A stretch of DNA of 33,461 nt from an uncultured Eisenbergiella sp. (GTDB lineage Bacteria; Bacillota; Clostridia; Lachnospirales; Lachnospiraceae). The position numbers were made by a program, and so were the translations under genes. Shown piece by piece: positions 1-9,717 of this stretch. Below the pieces are notes generated by a model that saw only the letters and a program-made list of their open reading frames with translations, was not told the origin of the DNA and searched no databases. The stretch lies in assembly GCA_947626995.1 (NCBI GenBank), contig CANQUI010000027.1, positions 1 through 33,461 of the forward strand, in the 5' to 3' direction. The first letter of the stretch is position 1. Every line of letters starts with the position of its first letter.

Positions 1-196
1 CTTTGGCCCGGACGTCCTTTGCCGCCGCCCGCGCCGGTATCATGATTTTGCAATCTTGCATTTTCGCTTCTGTTGATCAGACACCTCCCGTTTGCTTTGG
101 GTTTTATTTTTCGGAGAAAATTGTTTTTTTACATCCAAACAGCCGCCGGATCTCTCCGACGGCTGCTCTGTGTCTTTTTGGAATCGGTGGGGAAAA
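1..196. other. Left-edge segment without a supported gene
   Basis: No convincing complete gene lies here. On the minus strand an open frame from ATG at 61 runs off the left edge (20 codons visible, beginning MQDCKIM). It has no well-placed ribosome binding site, so I do not call it a gene. The GGGAGG-like sequence near 85-90 is too far from that ATG. The only other visible structure is the imperfect hairpin at 140-165. Confidence 0.4.
140..165 (-). terminator. Possible weak terminator after the GH20-like gene
   Basis: An inverted repeat (arms 140-149 and 156-165) forms a 10-bp stem with one mismatch and a 6-nt loop, about 30 bases past the stop of the glycosidase gene. The minus-strand tail has only three T residues directly after the stem, so termination efficiency is doubtful. 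Confidence 0.4.
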
Positions 197-2578
197 TCAG
201 CCCCACAGCTTTTGGGCGATTGTCGGAAGCGGCGTGGCAAACCGCAAAAACAGATCGTCCTGGGAAAGGAGCGATCCGTTTTCTTTCGCGTGATCGTTCC
301 ACATCATATAGCAGGCCCCCAGCATCCTGTCCGAATAGGCCGGCAGCTCCCAGGTCCGCTCTGCGGTCTCAAAAACATTGGGCTGCCAGCGGTTACGCAG
401 AAAATCCAGATCCAGCCAGTCATAGCCGCCTCCCGGAATCAGATACAGGCTGCTGCTTAACGAATTGATGATGGAAAAGCCTTCCTCATACAGCTTTTCG
501 GGATCGGCCCAGCCGGTATCCCAGATATGCACCTGCAGGTTTTTGGGGATTTCTTCCTCCTCCCCCTGCAGATCGGACAGGCTGCCCCAGATACGGATTT
601 CCTTTTCGGGAGCCAGCCGCTCCACATGAGCGGCCAGTTCTTTCAGGTAGGACAGATACGCTTCTTTCTTTCCAAAATACTCATCCATTCCGATATGAAC
701 GGCTTTGCAGTCTCCAAATACCGCCTCTTTGGATTCGTCCTGAGGCTCCAGATATTCGCTCCAAAGCGCTTTGCCAAATTGCACCGCCTCCGGCTTTGAC
801 AGATCCAGACAGTCCGCGCTTTCGGGATCGCCGGAAAGACCAAGCTCCGGAAAGACTTTGGTAAAGGCGAGGCTGTGGGCGGGCGTATCGATCTCCGGCA
901 CCACAGACACCCCGTAGACGGCGGCGTCTTTGATAAACTGTGCAAACTCCTCTTTCGTATAATACAGATCCGAGGAGGTGATGCCCTGTCCGTCCTCGTT
1001 TTTTTGATCCGATTCCAGCCGGAATCCCGCATACAGACCATACGCGCCTTCCAGCGTACCGTCGTAATCGCTCGTCGAAAGAATCTGATTGTCGTTTAGA
1101 TGCACCTGCAGCGTATTCATTTTCTGCCGGGACAGTTCCCGTACGATACGGTATAAAAACTCCAGCGGAACGGCTCTCCTTCCCACGTCGATGCCAAATC
1201 CCCTGACGCGGTAGCGGGGCGCGTCCACCACCGTTGCCTCCGGCAGCGTCCCCTTTCCCTCCTCAAGCAGCGTCAGGAAAGAAACGCAGCCCCAGCGCAG
1301 GCCCTGCGTGGTATGGGCGCAAATCTGCGCGCCGCCAACAGAATCGCCGTCCAGCCGCAGGCAATAGCCCTCCTCGCCCATTGCGTCCGGCCAGTCCGTT
1401 TCCTTCCGATCCGGCAAAAGCGTCAGGAGAATACTTCCCTCCTCCGTCCGGGAACCTTCCTCCTGCGTCACAACCACCGCAGCGGCGGTATATCCCTGTT
1501 CGTTCAGTTCCCGGGCGAACAGCTCCGCCGTCGGACGAAGACTTTCCTCCTGGGAGCGCGGAATCAGGATGCTGGTTTTATCCCGCATCGTTTCCGGCCG
1601 GGTTCCCGGCCCCGGCAAAAACTGCATCGCGCCAAGGCTGTTTTGCATCGTTTCCGTATGGGGCTCCTCCCCCGTTTGGCTGGCGGGAACTCTCACCTGC
1701 ATCCCCGGCAGCTCCCGGCGGATCCCGTCTTTCCAGAGCGCGAACCCCAATTCCGCCGTGGTGTCGGCCACCGTGTCCGCAATCCTCCCGTCGCCGTCTA
1801 TCAGCATTTCATAATCCGCTCCCGCAAACGTAAGGGAATACCCTGCCGGAACCGACGGATACGAAACGGCGACGACAGGATCCGTAAGCTCCTCCGGCCG
1901 GTCTGTCAGCTGCCGATGGCTCCCTGCCGGAATTTCGGGACATTTCACCAGAAAATCCGCCTCGATCCCCTCATACGCTTCCCACTCCAAAATGGAAATA
2001 TTCTGATAGTAAAGGCTCAGATCTTCCTCCTGTTTTTTCACATCCGTCACATGCAGCCGCAGATATCTGGCGCTCACCGGCTCCTCCAGATACATGTCCT
2101 GTACCGTGCTTTCGGGCGGCGTCTGATACGACAGCGCCGTAAACCACTCCCGGCCGTCCCGGGAATATTCCAACGCGTAACGCTGCGCGTTGGTCCGCTC
2201 CCAGCAGACCCGCACGACTCCCACCGTCACCTCCTGCGGAAAGATTGCCATCAGCCAGTGTTCGTTGTCGTCCCAGTCATTTTGAGAGGACCAGCGCCGT
2301 CCGCCGGGATCCGCGTTCCCGTCCCGCGCCGCCCGGGCGGGAAAATCCCGGTTTTCCTGGCTGTCCGCCTTTATCCGCACGCCGGCGTGCAGCATCAGAT
2401 TTTCTCCCACCGTTTTGACCCGGACGCCTTCGGACACATTCCGGGCGTCAAAGACGCGCCAGCTGTCCTGGGGAATCTCCTTTCCCTCCTGTCCGGATCG
2501 GCGGATCAGATAAATTGCCGCTCCCAAAAGCAAAAGCCCCAGGAGCGCAGCGCATATCCCCCGGATCCGTCTCTTCAT
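197..2578 (-). CDS. Membrane-anchored GH20-like beta-N-acetylhexosaminidase with F5/8-type C domain
   Basis: A 793-residue extracytoplasmic glycosidase, probably releasing terminal N-acetylhexosamine from glycans or wall-related sugars (inference from family). The N-terminus has a basic MKRR start and a hydrophobic segment at about residues 9-24 with no lipobox Cys, so it is a signal anchor or uncleaved signal. A discoidin-like (F5/8 type C) carbohydrate-binding region follows at about 75-200 (WSSQNDW, RYALEYSRDGREW, ARYLRLHV). A GH20 N-terminal alpha/beta domain lies at about 340-450 and a TIM barrel at about 455-790. The GH20 Asp-Glu pair is visible at about 632-633 in HIGMDEY; the usual motif is closer to H-x-G-G-D-E, so the second Gly is replaced by Met. 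The ATG at 2578 is chosen because GGGAGG lies just upstream and its ATGA overlaps the stop of the YfhO-family gene, implying translational coupling. A longer in-frame start at 2800 would overlap that gene by over 200 bases. Confidence 0.82.
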   Translation of the reverse strand: MKRRIRGICAALLGLLLLGAAIYLIRRSGQEGKEIPQDSWRVFDARNVSEGVRVKTVGENLMLHAGVRIKADSQENRDFPARAARDGNADPGGRRWSSQNDWDDNEHWLMAIFPQEVTVGVVRVCWERTNAQRYALEYSRDGREWFTALSYQTPPESTVQDMYLEEPVSARYLRLHVTDVKKQEEDLSLYYQNISILEWEAYEGIEADFLVKCPEIPAGSHRQLTDRPEELTDPVVAVSYPSVPAGYSLTFAGADYEMLIDGDGRIADTVADTTAELGFALWKDGIRRELPGMQVRVPASQTGEEPHTETMQNSLGAMQFLPGPGTRPETMRDKTSILIPRSQEESLRPTAELFARELNEQGYTAAAVVVTQEEGSRTEEGSILLTLLPDRKETDWPDAMGEEGYCLRLDGDSVGGAQICAHTTQGLRWGCVSFLTLLEEGKGTLPEATVVDAPRYRVRGFGIDVGRRAVPLEFLYRIVRELSRQKMNTLQVHLNDNQILSTSDYDGTLEGAYGLYAGFRLESDQKNEDGQGITSSDLYYTKEEFAQFIKDAAVYGVSVVPEIDTPAHSLAFTKVFPELGLSGDPESADCLDLSKPEAVQFGKALWSEYLEPQDESKEAVFGDCKAVHIGMDEYFGKKEAYLSYLKELAAHVERLAPEKEIRIWGSLSDLQGEEEEIPKNLQVHIWDTGWADPEKLYEEGFSIINSLSSSLYLIPGGGYDWLDLDFLRNRWQPNVFETAERTWELPAYSDRMLGACYMMWNDHAKENGSLLSQDDLFLRFATPLPTIAQKLWG

Positions 2579-4845
2579 CGTATTCCTCCCAGTCTTTCCA
2601 GTATCTTTCCTGCCATGATACAAACAAGCCCTGCCGCAGGCACCACATATATCCCCAGCCATCCAGCCGCCAGAATCAGCCGGTAAACGGCCTCTGCGAT
2701 CCGCCCTGTCCGCTCCTGCGTCGTCAGGCGCGGACAAAGCCACAACAGCAAAAGTCCCAGAAGCGTCATGCCGATCCCTAAAAAAAGTCCCGGCTGACAA
2801 AAGACAAATTCTACCCGATTCTCGCCTTCTGCCACGGCCACGCCCAAAAATCCCCCCAATACCCGCTGTGTCTTTTCGGCCTTTTCATTCACTGTGACCT
2901 TCCAGCCGTCCGGTCCGGCAAAGGGCAAAAACAAGGTGCCCGGGCTTTGCGCCGTTACCCGAAGCGTAATCCTCGCCCGCGCAGCATCCACCGTCAGGGG
3001 GACGACGGCCGTTTCCTGTTCCCGCAGCAGAGCCGCGACCGTCTCCTGCCGTGTCGGAACGTCCTCTCCCTCCAAAGAGAGCGCGTCGGCCGTCCCTGCA
3101 AAAACAATGCCGGTTACCGCCCGGCCCACGGGCCATTCCCCGTTTGAAAAAAGCGCGTCCAAAACGGCCGGACCGTCCGCGGTTTTTACGGAAACCCACG
3201 GCGTCTCATACCCAAGTCCGTTCATGGCCGACTGGTATTGGCTGTCCAGGGTGGAAAAGTAGCCGTGCAGCGTATTCGTCCCGTCCACCAGCGCCGCGTT
3301 CTGCGGCAGATCCTCTCTTTCCTTCACCCGCCTGTCCGGCGTGTCTCCCTGCTCCTGATACCGCTCGATCATCCTTTGATAGGCCGCTTCGTTTTCGGCC
3401 CGCAGACTGCTGCCCCTGGGCAGGCAGATCATGGCAAAAAGGCCAAAGCTGCAGACCGCTGCCGTGAAAAAAACGGCAATTTTCGCCTGCCGTCCGCTTT
3501 TGAAACCGCAAAGGACCGCCAGGAAAAAAAGGCCCAATACGACGCCGACCCGCGCCGCCTCGCCCGGGCATACAAGGCTGATGGCCAGCGTGGAAAACGC
3601 CTCTGCAAACAGTCCTTCCCGTCTTACAATAAAAACCAGTGCCGCTATGCAGCAAAGGAGGGATACGCCCATCCACCCTGCGCGTTTCCCCCGTTTTTTT
3701 TCTTCCGTCTCCCCCTTGGGCTTTTCGGGCTCCGGCATCGTCTGGAAAAGGCCCAGCTGCGCCAGCAGGGGCATATACGCGTAACGCACCGGAAAACACA
3801 CATAGGATCCCATGTGCCAGAGCAGATTGGCGGGCTGCAACAGCACCGTGCCCCACAGCAGCACGTTCAGGCAAAGCCAGAACCGGGCATCGGAAGAAAG
3901 CCGTTTTAGGACCGGTTGCTTTTTTTCTTTTTTCAACGCCCGCGCCCGATGGACCAACAAAGCCAGAAGCACCGGATGGACGGTCAGAAAAAGCCGTTCA
4001 AACAGATCGTCCCCTCCGTGCTGCGCCATCACGCCGAAATAGGAATGGTTCGCTCCGGCCCGGGCGGAGGACAGCAGGATTTTCATTTCCGGATAAAGCA
4101 CGGCACCGGACAGCAAAAGGCCGGCCAGGGTATAAAACCCCAGACAGCAGATTTTTTGGCGCCGCGCCCCGGGATCCGCCCTTTGTTCCGGGAGCAGAAA
4201 ATAGATCCCCGAGGAAAACAGGACGAATAAGAGGGTCATAAACCCAAGCTGTATGCCCAGCGCCAGCTGCCAGGCCAACAGAAGCGCGTACGCGCCTCCC
4301 CTGTTTGACGAAAGCATCCGATACAGCGCCAACAGAAACAGCGGAAACAGCACCGGAAAAATCATCCATTTGAGAATCTGAAACTGATACGCGCCATAGG
4401 CGGAGAGTCCGTAGCACAGACTGAGGATCACATTCCACTCCCGCCTGTCCGGCCAAAGCCGCTGCAAAAACAGGTTCGCGGACACACAGGCGGCGGTCAG
4501 ATACAGCATCAGCACGACATTGACGGCCTGATACAGCCGGTTTCTTCCAAACAGAAACAGCACGTAATTGAAGGGATTAAGCACCTCGTTGACCGTCTCG
4601 GCATACAGATCGGCGCCTCCGGCCACGGTCAGGTCGAAAAACAGATTCTTCCGTCCGGCCACCACGTCATAGAAACGATAGAGCAGGGGAAGATACTGGG
4701 AGTAAAGGTCCGTCATCATAACGGAGCCTTTGCCGAAGGGGAAAAAGCCCTTGTACAGAAAAAGGATCCCCACGATCCCTGCCGCGCACAACGCGGTGAG
4801 GGCCAGCTGTCCGGATTTTTCCCGCATCTTTTTTGTTTCCGTCAT
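2575..4845 (-). CDS. YfhO-family polytopic membrane protein
   Basis: A 756-residue integral membrane protein of the YfhO family (GT-C-like fold). Members in Bacillus and Listeria are linked to glycosylation of cell-wall polymers using lipid-linked sugars. The N-terminal half has many hydrophobic helices. The first extracytoplasmic loop holds the family signature MMTDLYSQYLPLL (about residues 42-54), with an Asp and a Gln-Tyr pair. A large soluble extracytoplasmic domain follows at about 480-680, and two hydrophobic helices end the protein at about 690-750. It starts 28 bases after mfd with GGGAGG upstream of the ATG, and its stop overlaps the start of the GH20-like gene. That coupling suggests the two act on the same surface glycan (inference). 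The family call is secure; the sugar and acceptor are unknown. Confidence 0.85.
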   Translation of the reverse strand: MTETKKMREKSGQLALTALCAAGIVGILFLYKGFFPFGKGSVMMTDLYSQYLPLLYRFYDVVAGRKNLFFDLTVAGGADLYAETVNEVLNPFNYVLFLFGRNRLYQAVNVVLMLYLTAACVSANLFLQRLWPDRREWNVILSLCYGLSAYGAYQFQILKWMIFPVLFPLFLLALYRMLSSNRGGAYALLLAWQLALGIQLGFMTLLFVLFSSGIYFLLPEQRADPGARRQKICCLGFYTLAGLLLSGAVLYPEMKILLSSARAGANHSYFGVMAQHGGDDLFERLFLTVHPVLLALLVHRARALKKEKKQPVLKRLSSDARFWLCLNVLLWGTVLLQPANLLWHMGSYVCFPVRYAYMPLLAQLGLFQTMPEPEKPKGETEEKKRGKRAGWMGVSLLCCIAALVFIVRREGLFAEAFSTLAISLVCPGEAARVGVVLGLFFLAVLCGFKSGRQAKIAVFFTAAVCSFGLFAMICLPRGSSLRAENEAAYQRMIERYQEQGDTPDRRVKEREDLPQNAALVDGTNTLHGYFSTLDSQYQSAMNGLGYETPWVSVKTADGPAVLDALFSNGEWPVGRAVTGIVFAGTADALSLEGEDVPTRQETVAALLREQETAVVPLTVDAARARITLRVTAQSPGTLFLPFAGPDGWKVTVNEKAEKTQRVLGGFLGVAVAEGENRVEFVFCQPGLFLGIGMTLLGLLLLWLCPRLTTQERTGRIAEAVYRLILAAGWLGIYVVPAAGLVCIMAGKILERLGGIR

Positions 4846-4873
4846 ACCTGCCTCCCAGCCCGGGCGCCTTCTG

Positions 4874-7800
4874 TTACAACAGATGGCGCTGCATCTCCTC
4901 CAAAAGCTCCTCCGTCAGTTCCAAAAGCTCCTCTGCCTTTTTATCCGCCAGATCGCTCTGCGGATAGGAATACGTAAAAACGGGCGTCCCTTTTTGGGAA
5001 AACTGCAGCCGCCGGCCGTATGTTTCAAGAAGCTTCGAAATGTTTTCCCCATGCACCCGGGCGTCGGGACGGTAGAAAAACCGGATCCGGCCGGGACGTC
5101 CCTTTAATTCCGTTATATAAAGATGATGGGCCTGCGCCCGGATCAACGCAATGCGCAAAAGATTGTCCGCGGGTTTGGGAACCTCCCCGAACCGGTCCAG
5201 CAGTTCCTCTTTCATCTCCGCGCTTTCCTCTGCCGTCTCCACGGCGGCGATCCGTTTATAAAGATCCAGCTTTTGCTGCTCGTTCACAATGTAGGAAGGC
5301 GGGAAGAACGCGTCCACCTCCAGTTCCACACTGGTAGAAAAATCCGTCCTCTCCCGTCCGTCTGACTCCGGCTCCTTTCGCAGCCCCCGGATCGCGTCGT
5401 TTAACATTTTACAGTACAGCTCGTAGCCCACGGCCTCCATATGGCCGTGCTGGCGCTTTCCCAGCAGATTTCCCGCGCCCCGGATTTCCAGATCCTTCAT
5501 GGCGATCTTATACCCGGAACCCAGCTCCGTAAATTCCCGGATCGCCGAAAGCCGCTTTTCCGCCACCTCTTTGAGCAGTTTATCCCGCCGGTACATCAGA
5601 AACGCGTACGCCGTCCGGTTGGAACGCCCCACCCGGCCCCGGAGCTGATAAAGCTGGGCCAGTCCCATCCGGTCGGAATCCTGGATGATGATGGTGTTCA
5701 CATTGGGAATATCCAGTCCCGTCTCGATGATCGTGGTGGCGGCCAGCACATCAATCTCTCCGTTGATGAAATCCAGCATGATCCGCTCCAGTTCCCGCTC
5801 CGCCATCTGGCCGTGGGCAAAGGCCACGCGGGCCCCGGGGACCAGCCTGCCAATCTGCGCCGCCACATCGGCGATATTGTTTACGCGATTGTACACATAG
5901 TAGACCTGCCCGTCCCGGGAAAGCTCCCGGGAGATGGCTTCCCGCACCAGCTCCTCGTTATATTCCATCACGTAGGTCTGAATGGGGAGCCGGTCCTCGG
6001 GCGCCTCATCCAAAACGCTCATATCCCGGATCCCGATCAGGGACATATGGAGCGTACGGGGAATGGGAGTGGCCGTCAGCGTCAGGACGTCCACGTTCTC
6101 CTTGAGTTTTTTGATCTTTTCCTTATGGGTCACCCCGAAACGCTGTTCCTCGTCAATGATCAAAAGACCCAGATCCTTATAGTGCAGATCTCCGGAAAGC
6201 ACCCGATGCGTACCGATGACAATATCCACCTGTCCCTTTTTCAAATCCTCCAGCGTCTTTTTCTGCTGCGCCGGCGTGCAAAACCGGGACATCAGGTCGA
6301 TGCGCACCGGGAAATCCTTCATCCGCTGCTGGAAGGTATTGTAATGCTGCTGCGCCAAAATGGTGGTGGGAACCAAAAAGACCACCTGCTTGCCGTCCTG
6401 CACCGCCTTAAAGGCCGCGCGGATGGCGATTTCGGTCTTTCCGTATCCCACATCCCCGCAGATCAGCCGGTCCATGATCTTTTTGCTTTCCATATCGCGC
6501 TTGGTCGCCGCAATGGCGGCAAGCTGATCCTCCGTTTCCTCAAAGGGAAACATTTCCTCAAATTCCCGCTGCCATACCGTATCCGGCGAAAAGGAAAAGC
6601 CCTCGCTCTGCTGGCGCACGGCGTACAGCTTTACCAGATCCCTGGCCACCTCGTCCACCGCGGCGCGCACCCGGGATTTTGTCCTGTTCCATTCCTGTCC
6701 GCCCAGCCGGTTTAATTTCGGAACCTTTGACGCGTCCGCGGAGGCATATTTTTGAATGACGTCCAGTCCGGTGGCCAGCACATACAGATTTCCGCCGTCC
6801 CGATAGGAGATTTTGATGTAATCCCGGATGGTCCCTTCCGTGCGGACCTTTTCGATTCCCCGGTAAATTCCCAGCCCATGCGTCTCATGTACCACATAGT
6901 CTCCTACCTTCAGTTCGGAAAAATCGTGGATCTTTACGCCTTCATACGATTTTGTCCTGTTCTTTTTTTTCTTTCGGACGCTGAAAATATCCCCCTCCGA
7001 AATGACCGCAAATTTTAACAGCGGATATTCAAAGCCCTTTTCCACGTGCCCGTAAAACAGCTCCACCTCTCCGGGCTGCACGGTCCGGTCGGGATCCTCG
7101 CTGTAAAAAGCCGTCAGCTCCTGCTCCTGCAGATCCGCCGCCAGCCGTTTGGCGCGGGTCCGGGAAGGGCACAGCAAAAGGACCCGGCTGCCGGATCGTT
7201 TATAACGTTTCAGTTCCTTGCACAGAGCCTCGAAACTGTTTTGAAAGGACGACATGCCGCGCACCGTGATCTCAAATTTCCGTTCCGCTTTAAACAGGCT
7301 GTTTTTGGCGTCCAGCGCCGAAAGAGAGGCGGCCGGACAGCCGGTCAGACGGGCCGAAAGCGCCCTTTTGGGATACAAAAGCGCCGCCTGTTTGGGCAGC
7401 ACATAGCCCTTCTCCATCCGCTGCGTCATACTTTCCCGAAATTCCAGCTCCAGGGCGTCCGCGGTCTCTGCGAGCCGTCCGGGTTCGTCCAGAAACACGC
7501 AGCTGTTTTGCGGATCCATATATTGCAGGAAGGATTCCGTATCTTCGTAAAAATAATGCACAAAGCCGTCCAGGTTTACCATGCCTGCCAATGCCTGGGC
7601 CGCTTCCTGAAGCTGGGAAATCTGGGCGCAAATGCGCGCCGCTTCCTCGGTTTTTCCGATTTTTTTCAGTTTTTCGGAAAAAGCCGCCGTTTCCCTGCGG
7701 ATCTTTAAAAACCCGTCGTGAAGGCGGGCGGCGGACAGCATCATTTCCGACGCCGGATAAATCATCACCTGTTTTAACTGTTCCACCGATCTTTGAGAGA

Positions 7801-8416
7801 GCACGTCGAAGCTGCGAAGCGACTCCACATTGTCTCCCCACAGCTCGATGCGGTACGGATTTTCCTCCGTCATATCAAAGACGTCCACGATCCCGCCGCG
7901 GACAGAGAACTGCCCCGGCGTTTCCACCTGCCAGGTTTTTTCATATCCCATCTCCATCAGCCGCCGGGACAGGCGTTCTTCGTCTATGACGGCGTTTTCG
8001 TCAAACGAGAGCACGTTTTTTTGGATCTGGGACAACGGGACCAGCGGCGTCATCAGCGCGGCGATGGTGGTGACCACCGTCACCGGCTTTCCGGAAAGCA
8101 GGGCCTTGATCACCCGCATCCGCTCTCGCGTCAGCGCCGTCCCCGCCACGTCCGCCTGATAAAAGAGCAGATCCCGGCCGGGATAGACGCAGGCGCTTGG
8201 GTCAAAAAACCGATATTCTTCACAAATCTTCCGGGCCTTTTTCTCGCTTTCGGTCACAATCATCTTTTGGGAAAACCCGCGGCTTAACCCGTATACGATA
8301 TGAAGCTTCTGAGAATCATAAAGGCCGGTGAAGCCCACCGGCACTCCTTTGTCCAAAAGCTTTTTCCCTTCTTCAAATTCCGCCAGCTCCTGCAGGGGAG
8401 CCGTTAATACCTTCAT
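4874..8416 (-). CDS. mfd: Transcription-repair coupling factor Mfd
   Basis: An 1180-residue DNA translocase that removes RNA polymerase stalled at lesions and recruits UvrA; the length is typical. Visible regions in order are a UvrB-homology module at about 1-350, a CarD-like RNA polymerase interaction domain at about 485-580 ([18 protein letters not shown]), and a helicase core with Walker A GDVGYGKT at about 653-660. The DEEQ box in [10 protein letters not shown] is at about 755, and the [23 protein letters not shown] and [11 protein letters not shown] motifs follow. The C-terminal TRCF domain includes [17 protein letters not shown]. The ATG overlaps the stop of pth (ATGA), with GAGGAAAA just upstream, so it is translated with pth. 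The pth-mfd pair is common in Firmicutes. I see no missing motif. Confidence 0.98.
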   Translation of the reverse strand: MKVLTAPLQELAEFEEGKKLLDKGVPVGFTGLYDSQKLHIVYGLSRGFSQKMIVTESEKKARKICEEYRFFDPSACVYPGRDLLFYQADVAGTALTRERMRVIKALLSGKPVTVVTTIAALMTPLVPLSQIQKNVLSFDENAVIDEERLSRRLMEMGYEKTWQVETPGQFSVRGGIVDVFDMTEENPYRIELWGDNVESLRSFDVLSQRSVEQLKQVMIYPASEMMLSAARLHDGFLKIRRETAAFSEKLKKIGKTEEAARICAQISQLQEAAQALAGMVNLDGFVHYFYEDTESFLQYMDPQNSCVFLDEPGRLAETADALELEFRESMTQRMEKGYVLPKQAALLYPKRALSARLTGCPAASLSALDAKNSLFKAERKFEITVRGMSSFQNSFEALCKELKRYKRSGSRVLLLCPSRTRAKRLAADLQEQELTAFYSEDPDRTVQPGEVELFYGHVEKGFEYPLLKFAVISEGDIFSVRKKKKNRTKSYEGVKIHDFSELKVGDYVVHETHGLGIYRGIEKVRTEGTIRDYIKISYRDGGNLYVLATGLDVIQKYASADASKVPKLNRLGGQEWNRTKSRVRAAVDEVARDLVKLYAVRQQSEGFSFSPDTVWQREFEEMFPFEETEDQLAAIAATKRDMESKKIMDRLICGDVGYGKTEIAIRAAFKAVQDGKQVVFLVPTTILAQQHYNTFQQRMKDFPVRIDLMSRFCTPAQQKKTLEDLKKGQVDIVIGTHRVLSGDLHYKDLGLLIIDEEQRFGVTHKEKIKKLKENVDVLTLTATPIPRTLHMSLIGIRDMSVLDEAPEDRLPIQTYVMEYNEELVREAISRELSRDGQVYYVYNRVNNIADVAAQIGRLVPGARVAFAHGQMAERELERIMLDFINGEIDVLAATTIIETGLDIPNVNTIIIQDSDRMGLAQLYQLRGRVGRSNRTAYAFLMYRRDKLLKEVAEKRLSAIREFTELGSGYKIAMKDLEIRGAGNLLGKRQHGHMEAVGYELYCKMLNDAIRGLRKEPESDGRERTDFSTSVELEVDAFFPPSYIVNEQQKLDLYKRIAAVETAEESAEMKEELLDRFGEVPKPADNLLRIALIRAQAHHLYITELKGRPGRIRFFYRPDARVHGENISKLLETYGRRLQFSQKGTPVFTYSYPQSDLADKKAEELLELTEELLEEMQRHLL

Positions 8417-9024
8417 TTTTCCTCACATTCCGCCGCGCTGCGGCTTCCTTCTTTCTTTTCCCTGCGGTTGAACCGGTTCATGGCTGCGTCCGCCCCTTCC
8501 AAAAGCAGCGTCTCCACCGCGCTGCAGGCATCCGTCTGCGCGTCCTCCATCCGTTCCTTTTCTGCTCCCGCAAAATGTCCCAGCACATAGTCCGCCAGAT
8601 CATACCCCGCCGGCTTTTCTCCGATGCCCACCCGGATCCGTACAAATACGTCGCTGCCCAGATGCGCAATGATATTTTTCAGCCCGTTATGGCCTCCCGC
8701 GCTGCCTTTTTTGCGGATGCGGATCCTGCCGGGTTCCAGATTGATATCGTCGCAGATCACGATGAGATGCTCCGGGCTGTCCACCTTATAATACTCCAGC
8801 ACCTCCCGGATACATTCGCCGCTTAAATTCATATAGGTCAAAGGCTTGACCAGAATCACCTTTTTTTCGCCGATCATCCCTCTGCCCAAAAGGCCCTTGT
8901 GCTTTTGTTCCTTCAACGGGATCCCGTGCTTTTGCGCCAGCCTGTCTATGACCGAAAAGCCCACGTTGTGCCGCGTATTTTCATATTCTTTTGTGGGATT
9001 TCCAAGCCCTGCTACGACGTACAC
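8413..9024 (-). CDS. pth: Peptidyl-tRNA hydrolase
   Basis: A 203-residue cytosolic enzyme that cleaves peptidyl-tRNA released by abortive translation and recycles tRNA. Hallmarks are GLGNPTKEYENTRHNVGF near the N-terminus (the His in TRHNVG is the catalytic base), LTYMNLSG, DDINLEPGRIRIRKKGSAGGHNG and RIRVGIGEKP. The last roughly 20 residues are charged and low in complexity, slightly beyond the usual family end. The start is GTG at 9024, supported by GAGGAGG seven bases upstream. It begins 12 bases after the DUF4956 stop, and its own stop overlaps the mfd start. Confidence 0.97.
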   Translation of the reverse strand: MYVVAGLGNPTKEYENTRHNVGFSVIDRLAQKHGIPLKEQKHKGLLGRGMIGEKKVILVKPLTYMNLSGECIREVLEYYKVDSPEHLIVICDDINLEPGRIRIRKKGSAGGHNGLKNIIAHLGSDVFVRIRVGIGEKPAGYDLADYVLGHFAGAEKERMEDAQTDACSAVETLLLEGADAAMNRFNRREKKEGSRSAAECEEK

Positions 9025-9036
9025 TTTTTATCCTCC

Positions 9037-9717
9037 TCAATACGTGGTCTCGCCGTCATGGGAGAGTAAGGACACGCTGTCCATGCCCTTCATCTGACTC
9101 AGCGTCCTGACCAGAGCGCTTTCCTCCTTTACGCGCACCTCCACTACCATGTCCAGCTGCCCGCCGGTCACATTGCGGGATTTCACGCGGTAATGAGGCG
9201 AATACTGCCGGATGGTTTCAAACAGGGCGTCCTCCCGGTCCGGATCCGGATCGGAAAGGTTGACGATCAGCAGCATGGGCGCTCTGGTGACCGGGATCAG
9301 ATCCAGGGCAAAAAGCGCCACAGTGACCGCCAGAGAGGATACGACCGCCAGGGCATACAGACCGGCCCCGCAGATGATCCCGACGCTGATGGACCAAAAC
9401 AGAAACACCAGATCCATCGGTTCCTTGATGGCCGTCCGGAAACGGACGATAGAAAGCGCGCCCACCATACCCAGGGAGATCACGATACTGGACTGGATCG
9501 TCAGGATGATGGCCGTGGTAATGATCGCCAGCGCCGCCAGCGAAATCGCGAAATTTTTATTGTAAAACGTTTTTCTGGTCAGCAGCCTGTACGCGAAGAA
9601 AATATAGAGCGCGATCAGGCAGGCCGCCGCCAGGCTTATCATAACGGCGGGCAGATCAAGATTGGCGTTGGCAAATCCCTCCATAAAGGATTTTTTAAAG
9701 ATATCCCGAAATCCCAT
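9037..9717 (-). CDS. DUF4956 membrane protein
   Basis: A 226-residue membrane protein of the DUF4956 family, function unproven. The sequence shows about four hydrophobic helices in the first 150 residues: one around LPAVMISLAAACLIALYIFF, two around NFAISLAALAIITTAIIL and SIVISLGMVGALSIVRF, and a long one around LVFLFWSISVGIICGAGLYAL. The conserved stretch VGALSIVRFRTAIKEP is strongly family-like. A soluble alpha/beta C-terminal domain of about 75 residues follows, ending near the stop. The chosen ATG at 9717 has GGAGAGG upstream and lies 23 bases inside the end of the VTC-domain gene. The longer frame back to 9837 is rejected because it would overlap that gene more and lacks a ribosome site. 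The adjacent VTC-domain gene is a recurrent partner of this family in bacteria. Confidence 0.85.
   Translation of the reverse strand: MGFRDIFKKSFMEGFANANLDLPAVMISLAAACLIALYIFFAYRLLTRKTFYNKNFAISLAALAIITTAIILTIQSSIVISLGMVGALSIVRFRTAIKEPMDLVFLFWSISVGIICGAGLYALAVVSSLAVTVALFALDLIPVTRAPMLLIVNLSDPDPDREDALFETIRQYSPHYRVKSRNVTGGQLDMVVEVRVKEESALVRTLSQMKGMDSVSLLSHDGETTY

Noticed and set aside
1-61. Open frame on the minus strand from ATG 61 running off the left edge
   Set aside because: Only 20 codons are visible, there is no ribosome site at proper distance and I recognise no family; it may be real but cannot be supported here.
1313-2686. Long plus-strand open frame opposite the GH20-like gene
   Set aside because: It lies wholly over a well-supported gene, is extremely rich in Arg, Pro and His and shows no family motif. 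It is a by-product of GC-rich codons.
5441-6715. 424-codon plus-strand open frame opposite mfd
   Set aside because: The mfd helicase motifs are complete on the other strand, and the frame is rich in His, Arg and Gly with no recognisable domain.
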